Assembly (NCBI GenBank): GCA_029263415.1
Contig: JAJCXN010000044.1
Coordinates: forward strand, 248,001 to 312,000
DNA length: 64,000 nucleotides
From: Acidobacteriota bacterium
GTDB lineage: Bacteria; Acidobacteriota; Thermoanaerobaculia; Multivoradales; Multivoraceae
Direction: 5' to 3'
The position numbers were made by a program, and so were the translations under genes. Below the pieces are notes generated by a model. That model saw only the letters and a program-made list of their open reading frames with translations, made no database searches and was not told the origin of the DNA. Below are positions 32,489 to 41,594 of this stretch, piece by piece; the first letter of the stretch is position 1, and the number at the start of each line of letters is the position of its first letter.

Positions 32489-33835
32489 ATGCTCGTTTCC
32501 CCGAGCCTGCGGCCCTTGGCGCCTTGGTTGCTGGCAGCATTGCTGTCGTGCCCAATGTCCGCACAGGGTACCGCTGGTGATTCCGTTTCGCATTCTCTCC
32601 AACCGGAGATTTCCCTGGAGCACGCGTTGGCTGAAGCCTTCGCTAGGTCTCCAGCCCTACGCCTTGCCCAGGCTGAGGTCGACGCCGCTCGAAGTCGACT
32701 ATTGGCGGCCCGCACTCTCCCCTACAACCCCGAGTTAGAGGTCGAAGCCGGCGACCGGCGGGGCTTCCAATCCAGTTCCACGGACTTCGGCCTCAGCTTG
32801 AGCCAAGAGTTTGAGATCGGCGGCCAGCGCAACAAGCGCTCGAAGGCAGCCGAATCGGAGCTTGAACACTCACAAGCCCGATTCTTGCGTGAGCACCGAG
32901 TGATCGCCGCCTCGGTGGAGATCGTCTTCGGTGAGTCGGTCGCAGCAAGCGAGCTGGTCGAACTCGCTGCCACGGAAGCGAGTCTCGCCGGTGAGCTGCT
33001 TGGCATCACACAGCGCCGATTCAACGCAGGCGCCGCGACTCAAATAGATCTCAACCTCGCCCAGGCCACGACAGCCCGAGCAGAGCGGCGAGCCGAGATG
33101 GCCGGGGCCTCAGCTCGGGTATTCGCAAGCCTCCTAGCGGAGGTGATCGGCCTCGACCCGGCGGCTCCACCAAGCCCGGTCGGCCCGCTCACACTCTCGG
33201 CCGACCACCTCCCTCCCCTGGAGCAACTAGTCTCGAGCGCGATGGAGCGGCGTGCAGACCTCGAGGCCCTCCAAAAAACGCTCGAAGCTGCCGAGGCGCG
33301 CCTGACCCTCGCAAGAGCGAACCGCCTGCCGAACGTGTCGGTTGGCGGGTTCTATCAGGAAGAAGAGGGAACCGACCGGATCATCGGGGCCAGTTTTCGC
33401 ATCGCGCTGCCATTCTTCAATCGGCGGCGCGGCCAGATCGCCGAGGCCGAGGCATTGGTTAGTAGATCAATCGCAGAGACCGGAATCGGAGATCTTGCTG
33501 TTCGGCGTGAGATTTACTCGGCTCATGCCCGCTATCGGGCCGCACGAGCCTCGGCCGACAAATTGGAGGAACGTGTCGTCGGGAACCTGGCGGACAGCCT
33601 GGGTCTTCTCCAGCGTTCCTTCACGTCCGGGAAGATCGGTCTCTCCGATTTGCTCGTTTTCCGCCGCGAGCTTATCGAAGCACGCCGCGAAGCGATCGAG
33701 GCCAAGACCGCGGCCTGGGTCGCTCGGATAGCCCTCGATCTCGCCTTGGGAAAGAACAGTGCTACAGCCACAACCGCCTTCTCAAACAACGCCATAGAAA
33801 CCCTCGCCACTGCGACCCAGGAGCTGCCCCGATGA
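32489..33835 (+). CDS. czcC: TolC-type outer-membrane channel of an RND metal pump
   Basis: 448 residues, with ribosome site AGGAGG. A signal peptide ('LAPWLLAALLSCPMSAQ') precedes 'ISLEHALAEAFARSPALRLA', the usual beginning of outer-membrane factors. The motifs 'SLSQEFEIGGQRNKRSKAAE' and 'ASFRIALPFFNRRRGQIAEA' are characteristic of CzcC/CusC-like channels and flank the long helical hairpins. The C-terminus contains 'RSFTSGKIGLSDLLVFRREL', the conserved second-repeat motif. It would trimerise in the outer membrane and dock with the adaptor encoded at 33832 (4-base overlap). Confidence 0.88.
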   Translation: MLVSPSLRPLAPWLLAALLSCPMSAQGTAGDSVSHSLQPEISLEHALAEAFARSPALRLAQAEVDAARSRLLAARTLPYNPELEVEAGDRRGFQSSSTDFGLSLSQEFEIGGQRNKRSKAAESELEHSQARFLREHRVIAASVEIVFGESVAASELVELAATEASLAGELLGITQRRFNAGAATQIDLNLAQATTARAERRAEMAGASARVFASLLAEVIGLDPAAPPSPVGPLTLSADHLPPLEQLVSSAMERRADLEALQKTLEAAEARLTLARANRLPNVSVGGFYQEEEGTDRIIGASFRIALPFFNRRRGQIAEAEALVSRSIAETGIGDLAVRREIYSAHARYRAARASADKLEERVVGNLADSLGLLQRSFTSGKIGLSDLLVFRRELIEARREAIEAKTAAWVARIALDLALGKNSATATTAFSNNAIETLATATQELPR

Positions 33836-35058
33836 GTCGATTACTCCTACTCTCTTTTCTCGCAATCGCCTTGTCGTCGTCTTCTTGCTCCCCCAAAACC
33901 GAAACCGCAGAAGGCCACGAAGTGGTTCGCGGCGAGACTGCTACTGCTGAAGAAGAGGATCATCAAGACTCCGAGGAGTCGATCGTCGTGCTGACGGCCG
34001 AGACGGAGGCGGCGGCCTCCCTCGAGACCGCGCTCGCACAGATGCGCTCGCTCGGTAACCAGCTAGAAACTACCGGACTTGTAGGTTTCGATGAGGACCA
34101 GCTGGCCCACGTGGGACCTCGGATTAGCGGACGCGTAGAGAAGGTCCTAGCGTCTCTCGGTGACGAGGTCAAAGCGCAACAGGCTCTTGCCCAGATCGAC
34201 TCGATCGAACTCGGTCGGTCGAAGTCGGAGTATCTTCAAGCGCGGGCCCGGCATCAACTGAGTTCCGAGACCCTTCGAAGGGAAGAGACCCTCTACGCCG
34301 ACCGGATCTCTTCCGAGCAAGAGGTCCTCTCCGCTCGCTCTGCCCTACTCGAGCAAGAGGCAGCCTTTGCCTCCGCCGAAGAAACTCTCCACCTCTACGG
34401 TCTCGGGCAAGACGAGGTCGATCGCTTGAACTACGACGATCCTAAGGCGTCCCTCTTCACACTTCGGGCGCCATTCGGGGGAACCGTCGTCGAGCGGCAC
34501 GTCACTAGAGGAGAACTCGTCGCACCCGGAACCAACTTGTTCACGATCGCCGACCTTTCCCGGGTGTGGGTCTGGATCGATATCTACGAAGGAGACCTCG
34601 CTAACGTGCACCTTGACGACGACGTGGAGGTGCGTGTGGATGCCTTTCCCGCGGAAACCTTCAACGGAAAACTCTCGTTCGTCGCCCACCAGGTCGACCC
34701 GGAGACCCGCGCGGTTCGGGCGCGGCTCGACGTTTCGAACTCGGGTTCTCGTCTGAAGTCCGGGATGTTCGCCCGGATTAGGCTGACCGACCCTCACTCC
34801 GGCGGTGGAGGGCCCATAAGCCTGAGTGTGGTCGTCCCAGAAACGGCGGTGCAACGCGATGGTGACGAGTTCATCGTCTTTGTCGCGCTGGGGAACCACC
34901 AGTTCGTCCGGCGCGAAGTTGAGATCGGAAGTCGAGCGCCCGGATGGACGGAAATTCTCGCTGGCATCGAGGCCGGTGATGAGGTAGTCGTCCAAGGCGC
35001 CTTCATGCTCAAGTCGGAGGCCGCGAAGGGTGAAATGGGCGAAGGCCACTCGCATTGA
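33832..35058 (+). CDS. czcB: CzcB-type periplasmic adaptor lipoprotein
   Basis: 408 residues. A lipobox follows the signal ('IALSSSSC'). Adaptor landmarks are 'VGPRISGRVEKVLASLGDEV', a Glu/Leu/Arg-rich hairpin ('ETLYADRISSEQEVLSARSA'), 'FTLRAPFGGTVVERHVTRGE', 'WVWIDIYEGDLANVHLDDDV', and 'GSRAPGWTEILAGIEAGDEV' with the closing 'GAFMLKSEAAKGEMGEGHSH'. The terminal GHSH and the first 40 acidic residues may contact metal. The gene couples to the outer-membrane factor upstream and precedes the pump by 10 bases, completing a tripartite operon. Confidence 0.9.
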   Translation: MSRLLLLSFLAIALSSSSCSPKTETAEGHEVVRGETATAEEEDHQDSEESIVVLTAETEAAASLETALAQMRSLGNQLETTGLVGFDEDQLAHVGPRISGRVEKVLASLGDEVKAQQALAQIDSIELGRSKSEYLQARARHQLSSETLRREETLYADRISSEQEVLSARSALLEQEAAFASAEETLHLYGLGQDEVDRLNYDDPKASLFTLRAPFGGTVVERHVTRGELVAPGTNLFTIADLSRVWVWIDIYEGDLANVHLDDDVEVRVDAFPAETFNGKLSFVAHQVDPETRAVRARLDVSNSGSRLKSGMFARIRLTDPHSGGGGPISLSVVVPETAVQRDGDEFIVFVALGNHQFVRREVEIGSRAPGWTEILAGIEAGDEVVVQGAFMLKSEAAKGEMGEGHSH

Positions 35059-35068
35059 GAACACAATC

Positions 35069-38000
35069 ATGATCAAACACATCATCAACTTCTCGCTCGA
35101 CAATCGCTTTCTGGTTCTGATTTTCTGGCTCCTTGTCTCCATTACTGGTTTCTGGGCCCTCATGGACTTACCCGTCGACGCCGTACCTGACGTGACCAAC
35201 GTCCAGGTACAGATACTCACGACCAGCGCAGGCTTGGCCCCAGTGGAGGTTGAGCAGTTCATCTCCTTTCCCATCGAGACAGCGATGAGCGGTCTACCTC
35301 GAATTGAAGAGATTCGATCGGTGTCTAAGTTCGGTCTGTCCGCGGTCACCGTGGTCTTCGAGGAAGGGACCGACATCTACTGGGCTCGACAGCTCGTCGC
35401 AGAGCGGCTGACAGCTGCCCGAGAGCAGATCCCTGAGGGTTATGGCGAGCCAGAGCTCGGCCCTATCTCGAGCGGGCTCGGCGAGATCTACCAGTTCGAA
35501 GTCAAGGGGGAGCCCATGTGTCCGGTTGGAGGTGTTGACACTGACACGTGCTTCACGCCGATGGAGCTGCGTACGACTCTCGACTGGTTCGTCAACTACC
35601 AACTACGGTCGGTTCCCGGGATCGTCGAGGTCAACTCATTCGGGGGCGAGCTCAAGACGTACCAGATCACTCTCGATCCGGATCGTCTTGTGGCCTACAA
35701 GCTTTCCGTGGGAGACGTGTTCGAAGCCGTCAGGTCAAACAACCGCAATGTTGGTGGAGGCTATATCGACCATGGCGGCGAGCAATATGTGGTCCGCGGC
35801 GAGGGTCTTGTCACGACTCTCTCCGACCTGGAAAAGATCGTACTTGCTCATGACGAAGGCGGCACGCCGGTGACGATCGCGCAGGTCGGGAAAGCCGAAT
35901 TCGCTCCGATGATCCGTCAAGGAGCGGTCACCCGCGACGGTGAAGGAGAAGCGGTGGTCGGCATCGTCATGATGCTAATGGGCGAGAACTCTCGGGTCGT
36001 CGTCGATCTCGTCAAAGAGAAAATCGCTCAGATTGAGAAGACCCTCCCTCCCGGCGTGACAATCGACACGTTCTACGACCGAACCGAGCTGGTACGTCGA
36101 GCAATGGGAACAGTGGCCAAGAACCTCTCCGAAGGTGGCCTCCTCGTAATCGTCGTCCTCTTGTTGCTACTGGGCAGCTTGAGAGGAGGGTTGGTCGTCT
36201 CCTTGGCTATTCCGCTTTCAATGCTGGCGGCATTTATCGGGATGCGGTATGCAGGTCTATCAGGGAACCTCATGAGCCTCGGAGCGATCGATTTTGGACT
36301 GATTGTCGACGGTTCGGTCGTCATGATTGAGAACATCGTTCGTGTCCTCTACGAGCGACGCGAGGATCGAGAAACATCGCACCTCGACAAGGTACGCCTT
36401 GCAGCCCACCAGGTCGCTCGGCCCGTCGTTTTCGCCGTGGGGATCATCATGATCGTCTACCTTCCGATTCTGGCGCTGCGCGGAATCGAAGGAAAAATGT
36501 TCGGCCCCATGGCGATGACAGTGGTGTTCGCGCTGGCTGCCTCGCTAGTGTGCGCTCTGACCCTAATGCCAGTGTTGGCAAGTCTCTTTCTGAAGAAGGT
36601 CTCAGAGAAAGAGCCGGTGCTCTTCCGGCTCGCTAAGCGAATCTACTTGCCGGCCCTCGGAACGGCCATGAGATTCAAGAAGGCCACCGTCGGCGTCGCG
36701 GTTGGAGTCTTCCTCGCCAGCTTGAGCATCATTCCCTTTCTCGGTGCAGAGTTCATCCCGCGCTTGGACGAGGGGGCCATCGCCATGCAGATCTGGCGGT
36801 TGCCGTCCATCTCTCTCGAGCAATCGAATGCGATCAGCACGCTCGCCGAGAAGGCGATCATGGAGTCGTTTCCGGAGGTCGAAACAGTTGTCTCACGGAC
36901 GGGGCGAGCGGAGATCGCGACGGACCCGATGGGCGTCGAAATCAGCGACAGCTACCTGATCCTAGCCCCTCGCGAGACGTGGCGCTTCGACTCGAAGGAA
37001 AGCCTCGTTGAGGCGATTGACGAGGTCGTCAATCGCCAGGTTCCAGGCGCCATCTTCAGCTACTCCCAACCAATCGAGCTGCGCGTTTCGGAGCTTATCT
37101 CCGGTGTTCGTTCGGACGTTGCCCTCCACATCTACGGTGACGATCTGCAACTCCTCAAACAAAAGGCAGACGAGGTCGTGGCTGTGCTGCGTGACATACC
37201 GGGAGCTGCCGACGTCAAGGCGGAGCAGACGACGGGGCTCCCAATGCTACGGGTCCACATCAACCGAGACGCGATCGCACGATACGGAATCGACGCATCC
37301 GATGTCCTCGACGTGATCGAGACTGTGGGTGGAAAGGGGTTGGGCACCGTTCTCGAAGGTCAGAAGCGGTTTGTGCTGCAGGCCCGATTCGCACCCGACA
37401 TCCGAGAAAATCTTGACCGGATACGCGACTTGCGAGTAGCAGCACCCGAAGCAGGGCGGCTCATCCCCCTGTCTCAGCTCGCTGAGATCACGATAGAGGA
37501 CGGCCCAGCACAGATCAGCCGGGACCGGATCAGTCGACGAATCAACGTCGAGACGAACGTCCGTGGTCGTGACTTGGCATCATTCGTTGCCGAGGCGCAG
37601 GCTGCTGTCGATCGAGAAGTGGAGGTTCCCACGGGCTGGACGATGGAATGGGGTGGGCAATTCGAAAACCTCACGGCGGCCTCAGCGCGGCTCTCGGTGC
37701 TCGTCCCACTCGCTCTAATGCTGATCTTCGTTCTGCTCTATACCACTTTCGGATCGGCCAGGCTGGCCACCTTGATCTTCTTCAACGTTCCGTTGGCGAT
37801 CACCGGGGGCCTGATTTCACTCGCTCTCCGGGGCTACCCGTTCTCCATTTCTGCGGGGGTGGGTTTTATCGCTCTCTTCGGAATCGCGGTACTCAACGGA
37901 GTCGTGCTCGTCTCGTACATCGTCGAGAAACGCCGCGAGGGTCTGGAAGCCGACGAAGCAGCGACCGAGGGTGCGAGAACCAGGCTTCGGCCGGTTTTGA

Positions 38001-38188
38001 TGACGGCTATGGTGGCCTCGTTCGGATTCATTCCGATGGCGCTCGCGACGAGTGCCGGGGCAGAGGTTCAAAGACCGCTCGCAACCGTTGTCATCGGCGG
38101 CCTCGTGACGTCGACCTTGTTGACCCTGCTGGTCTTGCCGGCCATCTACGGTTGGTTTGCCAAGAAAGAACATGATGTCGAACTCTGA
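35069..38188 (+). CDS. czcA: CzcA-type heavy-metal RND efflux pump
   Basis: 1039 residues from ATG 35069, preferred because it starts directly with the cytoplasmic N-terminus 'MIKHIINFSLDNRFLVLIFW'; an earlier ATG would overlap the adaptor. Diagnostic stretches are 'LPVDAVPDVTNVQVQILTTS', 'FGLIVDGSVVMIENIVRVLY' in TM4 and '[20 protein letters not shown]' near the end. A small cysteine-bearing insert ('MCPVGGVDTDTCFTPMELRT') in the first porter domain is unusual. The pump is followed after 18 bases by a PII-like gene, an arrangement known for a PII subgroup linked to metal pumps. Zn/Cd/Co export is likely given the Zn/Cd ATPase downstream. Confidence 0.92.
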   Translation: MIKHIINFSLDNRFLVLIFWLLVSITGFWALMDLPVDAVPDVTNVQVQILTTSAGLAPVEVEQFISFPIETAMSGLPRIEEIRSVSKFGLSAVTVVFEEGTDIYWARQLVAERLTAAREQIPEGYGEPELGPISSGLGEIYQFEVKGEPMCPVGGVDTDTCFTPMELRTTLDWFVNYQLRSVPGIVEVNSFGGELKTYQITLDPDRLVAYKLSVGDVFEAVRSNNRNVGGGYIDHGGEQYVVRGEGLVTTLSDLEKIVLAHDEGGTPVTIAQVGKAEFAPMIRQGAVTRDGEGEAVVGIVMMLMGENSRVVVDLVKEKIAQIEKTLPPGVTIDTFYDRTELVRRAMGTVAKNLSEGGLLVIVVLLLLLGSLRGGLVVSLAIPLSMLAAFIGMRYAGLSGNLMSLGAIDFGLIVDGSVVMIENIVRVLYERREDRETSHLDKVRLAAHQVARPVVFAVGIIMIVYLPILALRGIEGKMFGPMAMTVVFALAASLVCALTLMPVLASLFLKKVSEKEPVLFRLAKRIYLPALGTAMRFKKATVGVAVGVFLASLSIIPFLGAEFIPRLDEGAIAMQIWRLPSISLEQSNAISTLAEKAIMESFPEVETVVSRTGRAEIATDPMGVEISDSYLILAPRETWRFDSKESLVEAIDEVVNRQVPGAIFSYSQPIELRVSELISGVRSDVALHIYGDDLQLLKQKADEVVAVLRDIPGAADVKAEQTTGLPMLRVHINRDAIARYGIDASDVLDVIETVGGKGLGTVLEGQKRFVLQARFAPDIRENLDRIRDLRVAAPEAGRLIPLSQLAEITIEDGPAQISRDRISRRINVETNVRGRDLASFVAEAQAAVDREVEVPTGWTMEWGGQFENLTAASARLSVLVPLALMLIFVLLYTTFGSARLATLIFFNVPLAITGGLISLALRGYPFSISAGVGFIALFGIAVLNGVVLVSYIVEKRREGLEADEAATEGARTRLRPVLMTAMVASFGFIPMALATSAGAEVQRPLATVVIGGLVTSTLLTLLVLPAIYGWFAKKEHDVEL

Positions 38189-38206
38189 GTTCGAAGGAGA
38201 TTCAAA

Positions 38207-38548
38207 ATGAAGGAAATCAAAGCCATCATTCAACCCTTTATGCTCCAGGCGGTTCTCGACTCTCTAGGAGCAGTCGAGGGTCTGCCTGGAGTCACGGTGT
38301 CTGAGGTCATGGGCTGGGGGACGAGCCGAGCCACCGATGCATCGGACACCGCAGAGGAAGCGGGCCACGCACTGGTCAAGAAGACGAAGCTAGAGATCGT
38401 CGTCAGCGACGATCTCGCTCACCGAGTCGAAGAGGCGATCGCGATCGCAGCCCAAACCGGGGGCCCGGGAGACGGAAAAATCTTCGTATACCAAGTGAGT
38501 CGAGCGCTGAAGATCCGCACTGGGGAAACCGGCCACCATGCGCTGTAG
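38207..38548 (+). CDS. PII-like signalling protein associated with metal RND pumps
   Basis: 113 residues with a GAAGGAGA ribosome site. It begins like PII proteins ('MKEIKAIIQPFMLQAVLDSL') and has a B-loop-like 'KTKLEIVVSDDLAHRVEEAI' and C-terminal 'GGPGDGKIFVYQVSRALKIR', close to the GDGKIFV...IRTGE motif of GlnB. The T-loop region ('GWGTSRATDASDTAEEAGHA') lacks the tyrosine uridylylated in GlnB. A PII subgroup (PII-NG) lies beside czcA/cusA-type genes and is thought to respond to metal or nucleotide rather than nitrogen. It may regulate the pump post-translationally; that is inference. Confidence 0.82.
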   Translation: MKEIKAIIQPFMLQAVLDSLGAVEGLPGVTVSEVMGWGTSRATDASDTAEEAGHALVKKTKLEIVVSDDLAHRVEEAIAIAAQTGGPGDGKIFVYQVSRALKIRTGETGHHAL

Positions 38549-38787
38549 TCGCGGGGATTCTCTACTGGACCTCAAAGACCAACCTGACTTGATGCCGCTG
38601 GTGCCAGCGTGGCCAAGCTACCAACGGGGTGGTGCAAGAGCAGCGCGCGTCTCTGAACGCCGGATTTCACCGATCCTGACCGTGCCATGGAATTGCCAAC
38701 CCGAGACCGTGTGCACTCGGTAGTGGCCGCCAAAACTCGAGGATTACATCGCTCAGGTACCGAGCGACGAACAAAGGAGAAAGGCTG

Positions 38788-40956
38788 ATGAGCAAAGGCG
38801 AACGCGTGGACTTGGCGTTTCGGATTCGCGGCATGGACTGCGCCGAGGAGATCACAGCGCTTGAGAAAGAGGTCGGCCCGGTGGTCGGTGGAAAAGGCCA
38901 TCTGAGCTTCAATCTCATCACTCAGAAGATGGTCATCGAGAACGCGGAGGCGGACGCACAGGAGATCATCCGTGCGGTGGCCCGCGCGGGCCTCGTGGCT
39001 CAACCCTGGGGACGCTCGGGACCAAAACCACAGTCGTTTTGGGAGCGACGTGGTCGCACCGTCTTATGCGCAGCGAGCGGTACCCTCGTCGCGCTCGGTC
39101 TCACGGTCGAAGTCGGCCACGACGGAAGCCTGCTCGCCGCCCTCGCGGCAGGGCAAGCCACCGGCCACGACATGTCCCGGCTGGCTGTCGCCTTCTATCT
39201 CGCGGCCGTGATCTCCGGTGTTCGTCATGTCATTCCTAAGGCGGTGAGTGCGGCGCGTGCGCTGCGGCCGGACATGAACATGCTCATGCTCATCGCTGTC
39301 GTTGGGGCCATCGCCATCGGAGAGTGGTTCGAGGCCGCGACAGTTGCGTTCCTCTTCGCGTTTTCGCTTCTGCTAGAGAGTTGGAGCGTAGGGAGAGCCC
39401 GCCGGGCGATCGGGGCCTTGATGGATCTGTCACCCGAAACGGCTCGGTTTCGCCAGCCCGATACAGGGGAAATTCTCGAGGTTGGAATCGAAGACGTGCC
39501 GCTCGGTTCCAACATACTCGTCCGTCCAGGAGAACGGATCCCTCTAGATGGGGAGATCCTTGAGGGCGAGACGGCGATCGACCAATCACCGATCACCGGA
39601 GAGTCGGTCCCAGTCGCGAGAGCCCCGGGCGACGAAGTCTTTGCCGGCACGATCAACGGTGATGGAGCCTTTGAGATGCGGTGCACAAAGCTCGCATCTG
39701 AGAGCACCCTCGCACGCATCATCGCCCTCGTCGAGGATGCGCAAACGCGTCGCGCTCCCAGCGAGCAGTGGGTGGAACGCTTCGCCCGTGTCTATACGCC
39801 GTGTGTGCTGGTACTGGCAATCGCTCTAGCGATCCTCCCACCGCTCTTCATGGACGGTGCCTGGGCATCGTGGCTGTACAAGTCCCTGGTGATGCTGGTA
39901 ATAGCGTGTCCTTGTGCACTGGTCATCTCGACGCCCGTGAGCATTGTCGCAGGGTTGACGTCGGCAGCTCGTTGCGGAGTTCTGGTCAAAGGAGGCGCGT
40001 ATCTAGAAGCCCCCGCACGGTGGAGAGCGTTAGCTCTCGATAAGACCGGGACGCTGACCTACGGCCGCCCCCGGATCCAGCGGGTGATCCCCCTGAATGG
40101 GCATTCCGAGGAGGAGCTGCTGGAGCGAGCCGCCAGCCTCGAGGCCGAGAGTACCCATCCACTTGCAAGAGCGGTTCTCGCAGAGGCAAAAGCTCGGGGT
40201 ATCGCTCCCTCGGCCGTTTCAGGGTTCACCGTTCTTCCTGGGAAAGGTGCCGAGGGAACCATCGAAGGGAGGCACTTCTGGATCGGCAGCCACCGACTTA
40301 TGGAGGAAAGGGGACTCGAGAGCGAGGAGGCACATCGCACCGCCCTCGGACTCGAAGAAAGCGGCTGCTCACTGGTCGCCATCGGCAACGAGGGCCACGT
40401 TTGCGGACTGATCAGTGTCGCCGACGAGGTCCGGCCGGAGGCGGCCGAGACTGTTCGTGCTCTAAAGCAACTCGGCATCTCTCCCATCGTCATGCTCACT
40501 GGCGACAACCAGAGCACCGCCAGTGCAGTTGCTCTGGCCACCGGCATTGATGTTGTGCACGCTGCGCTGCTGCCACAGGAAAAGGTCGATGCGGTCTCTG
40601 CGCTCGCCGCCGAGTTCGGTCAGGTTGCGATGATCGGAGACGGTGTCAACGACGCACCGGCGATGGCTGCCTCCTCTTGCGGTGTCGCGATGGGTGCAGC
40701 TGGCACTGACGCGGCCCTCGAGGCAGCGGACATCGCCCTCATGGCCGACGACCTGTCCCGGCTTCCATGGCTGGTTCGGCACTCACGTAGAACGGTGGCG
40801 ATCGTGCGTCAGAACATCATCTTCGCTCTTGCTGTAAAGGCCGCTTTCGTGTTGCTTGCTGTCCTCGGCCTAGCGACCCTATGGATGGCGATCGCCGCGG
40901 ACATGGGGGCGTCTCTGGTGGTCATATTCAATGGCCTCCGCCTCCTTCGAGCGTGA
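38788..40956 (+). CDS. zntA: Zn/Cd/Pb-type P1B-2 ATPase
   Basis: 722 residues with an AAAGGAGAAAGG ribosome site. The N-terminal HMA domain contains 'RIRGMDCAEEI', where GMDCAEE with acidic residues after one Cys is typical for Zn/Cd-type pumps. The core carries 'ITGESVPV', the CPC site 'IACPCALVISTPVSIVAG' (about residue 374), DKTGT (about 418), 'STHPLARAVL' and 'GDGVNDAPAMAASSCGVAMG'. The last TM helix has 'LWMAIAADMGASLVVIFNGL', with the D-containing MAxDxGxS motif of P1B-2 enzymes. It exports Zn(II), Cd(II) or Pb(II) from the cytoplasm to the periplasm, where the CzcCBA system just upstream could complete export. Confidence 0.92.
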   Translation: MSKGERVDLAFRIRGMDCAEEITALEKEVGPVVGGKGHLSFNLITQKMVIENAEADAQEIIRAVARAGLVAQPWGRSGPKPQSFWERRGRTVLCAASGTLVALGLTVEVGHDGSLLAALAAGQATGHDMSRLAVAFYLAAVISGVRHVIPKAVSAARALRPDMNMLMLIAVVGAIAIGEWFEAATVAFLFAFSLLLESWSVGRARRAIGALMDLSPETARFRQPDTGEILEVGIEDVPLGSNILVRPGERIPLDGEILEGETAIDQSPITGESVPVARAPGDEVFAGTINGDGAFEMRCTKLASESTLARIIALVEDAQTRRAPSEQWVERFARVYTPCVLVLAIALAILPPLFMDGAWASWLYKSLVMLVIACPCALVISTPVSIVAGLTSAARCGVLVKGGAYLEAPARWRALALDKTGTLTYGRPRIQRVIPLNGHSEEELLERAASLEAESTHPLARAVLAEAKARGIAPSAVSGFTVLPGKGAEGTIEGRHFWIGSHRLMEERGLESEEAHRTALGLEESGCSLVAIGNEGHVCGLISVADEVRPEAAETVRALKQLGISPIVMLTGDNQSTASAVALATGIDVVHAALLPQEKVDAVSALAAEFGQVAMIGDGVNDAPAMAASSCGVAMGAAGTDAALEAADIALMADDLSRLPWLVRHSRRTVAIVRQNIIFALAVKAAFVLLAVLGLATLWMAIAADMGASLVVIFNGLRLLRA

Positions 40957-41000
40957 GGTGTGTTCGTAGTTGCGACTCTTCGCCGTGAAGCCGTGTCCTG

Positions 41001-41444
41001 TCAACGTCGAGCTGTAGAGGCAGATTGAAGAGGTGTAGAGGTTCCAAGGGCTTCAAGGATGGGGCATTCGCCCGTCGGTCCGATTGTGTCTTCGCATTTT
41101 GCAGTCAGGCGCTGCAGGGCTCTCTTGATCTGGCGAAGAGACCGCATCTTTGCGTCGATGTCCCTTAGTTTGTCCTGTGCACGCACCTTGATGTCGCTGC
41201 ACGTAGTTTCGGGATCTACCCGGAGAGTCAGAAGTTCACGAATTTCCTTGAGTGAAAACCCGAGCTCCTTGGCTCGCCTGATGAAATGAATTCGCGCTAC
41301 GGTTTCTTGAGAGTACTCACGGTATCCGGAGGTGCGACGGGGAGGATCTGGGATCAGCCCCTCACGTTCGTAAAAGCGGATTGCTTCGACCCCGAGCCCG
41401 CATCTCTTGGCAACTTGGCCGATCGTCATGGTGGCTGTGCTCAT
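41001..41444 (-). CDS. merR: MerR mercury-responsive transcriptional regulator
   Basis: 147 residues. The N-terminal winged helix-turn-helix is typical ('MTIGQVAKRCGLGVEAIRFY', then 'EREGLIPDPPRRTSGYREYS'). The effector region has the three cysteines that coordinate Hg(II): one in 'DPETTCSDIKVRAQDKL' and two in 'KCEDTIGPTGECPI', separated by eight residues exactly as in Tn501 MerR. It is divergent from the mer genes, and two MerR-type operators lie between. MerR represses and, with Hg(II), untwists the 19-base promoter spacer to activate. Hg sensing is supported by the cysteines and by merA/merT/merP next door. Confidence 0.92.
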   Translation of the reverse strand: MSTATMTIGQVAKRCGLGVEAIRFYEREGLIPDPPRRTSGYREYSQETVARIHFIRRAKELGFSLKEIRELLTLRVDPETTCSDIKVRAQDKLRDIDAKMRSLRQIKRALQRLTAKCEDTIGPTGECPILEALGTSTPLQSASTARR

Positions 41445-41468
41445 AGGTCCTCATAGTGGTCGAGAGCA

Positions 41469-41499
41469 AAATGAACTCTGTACCAGAGTACGGGGTCAA
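41469..41499 (-). promoter_or_regulatory. merR promoter with MerR-type operator
   Basis: Read on the minus strand: -35 TTGACC (41494-41499), a 19-base spacer holding a GTAC-TCTG-GTAC dyad, and -10 TCATTT (41469-41474). The long 19-base spacer with a central dyad is the MerR signature. Transcription would start about 18 bases before the merR ATG. Confidence 0.6.
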
Positions 41500-41556
41500 A
41501 CCCCATTTCGGCATGCTGCATTTCCATCGTGCTGCAATACGAGGACTTCTCGGCAC

Positions 41557-41587
41557 TTGACTCTGTACCCAAGTACAGGGTCTACAC
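41557..41587 (+). promoter_or_regulatory. mer operon promoter/operator (merOP)
   Basis: -35 TTGACT (41557-41562), a 19-base spacer (41563-41581) with the perfect dyad CTGTAC-CCAA-GTACAG, and -10 CTACAC (41582-41587). It resembles the Tn501/Tn21 merOP closely. The predicted start is at or one base before the ATG at 41595. Confidence 0.8.
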
Positions 41588-41594
41588 TTCAACC

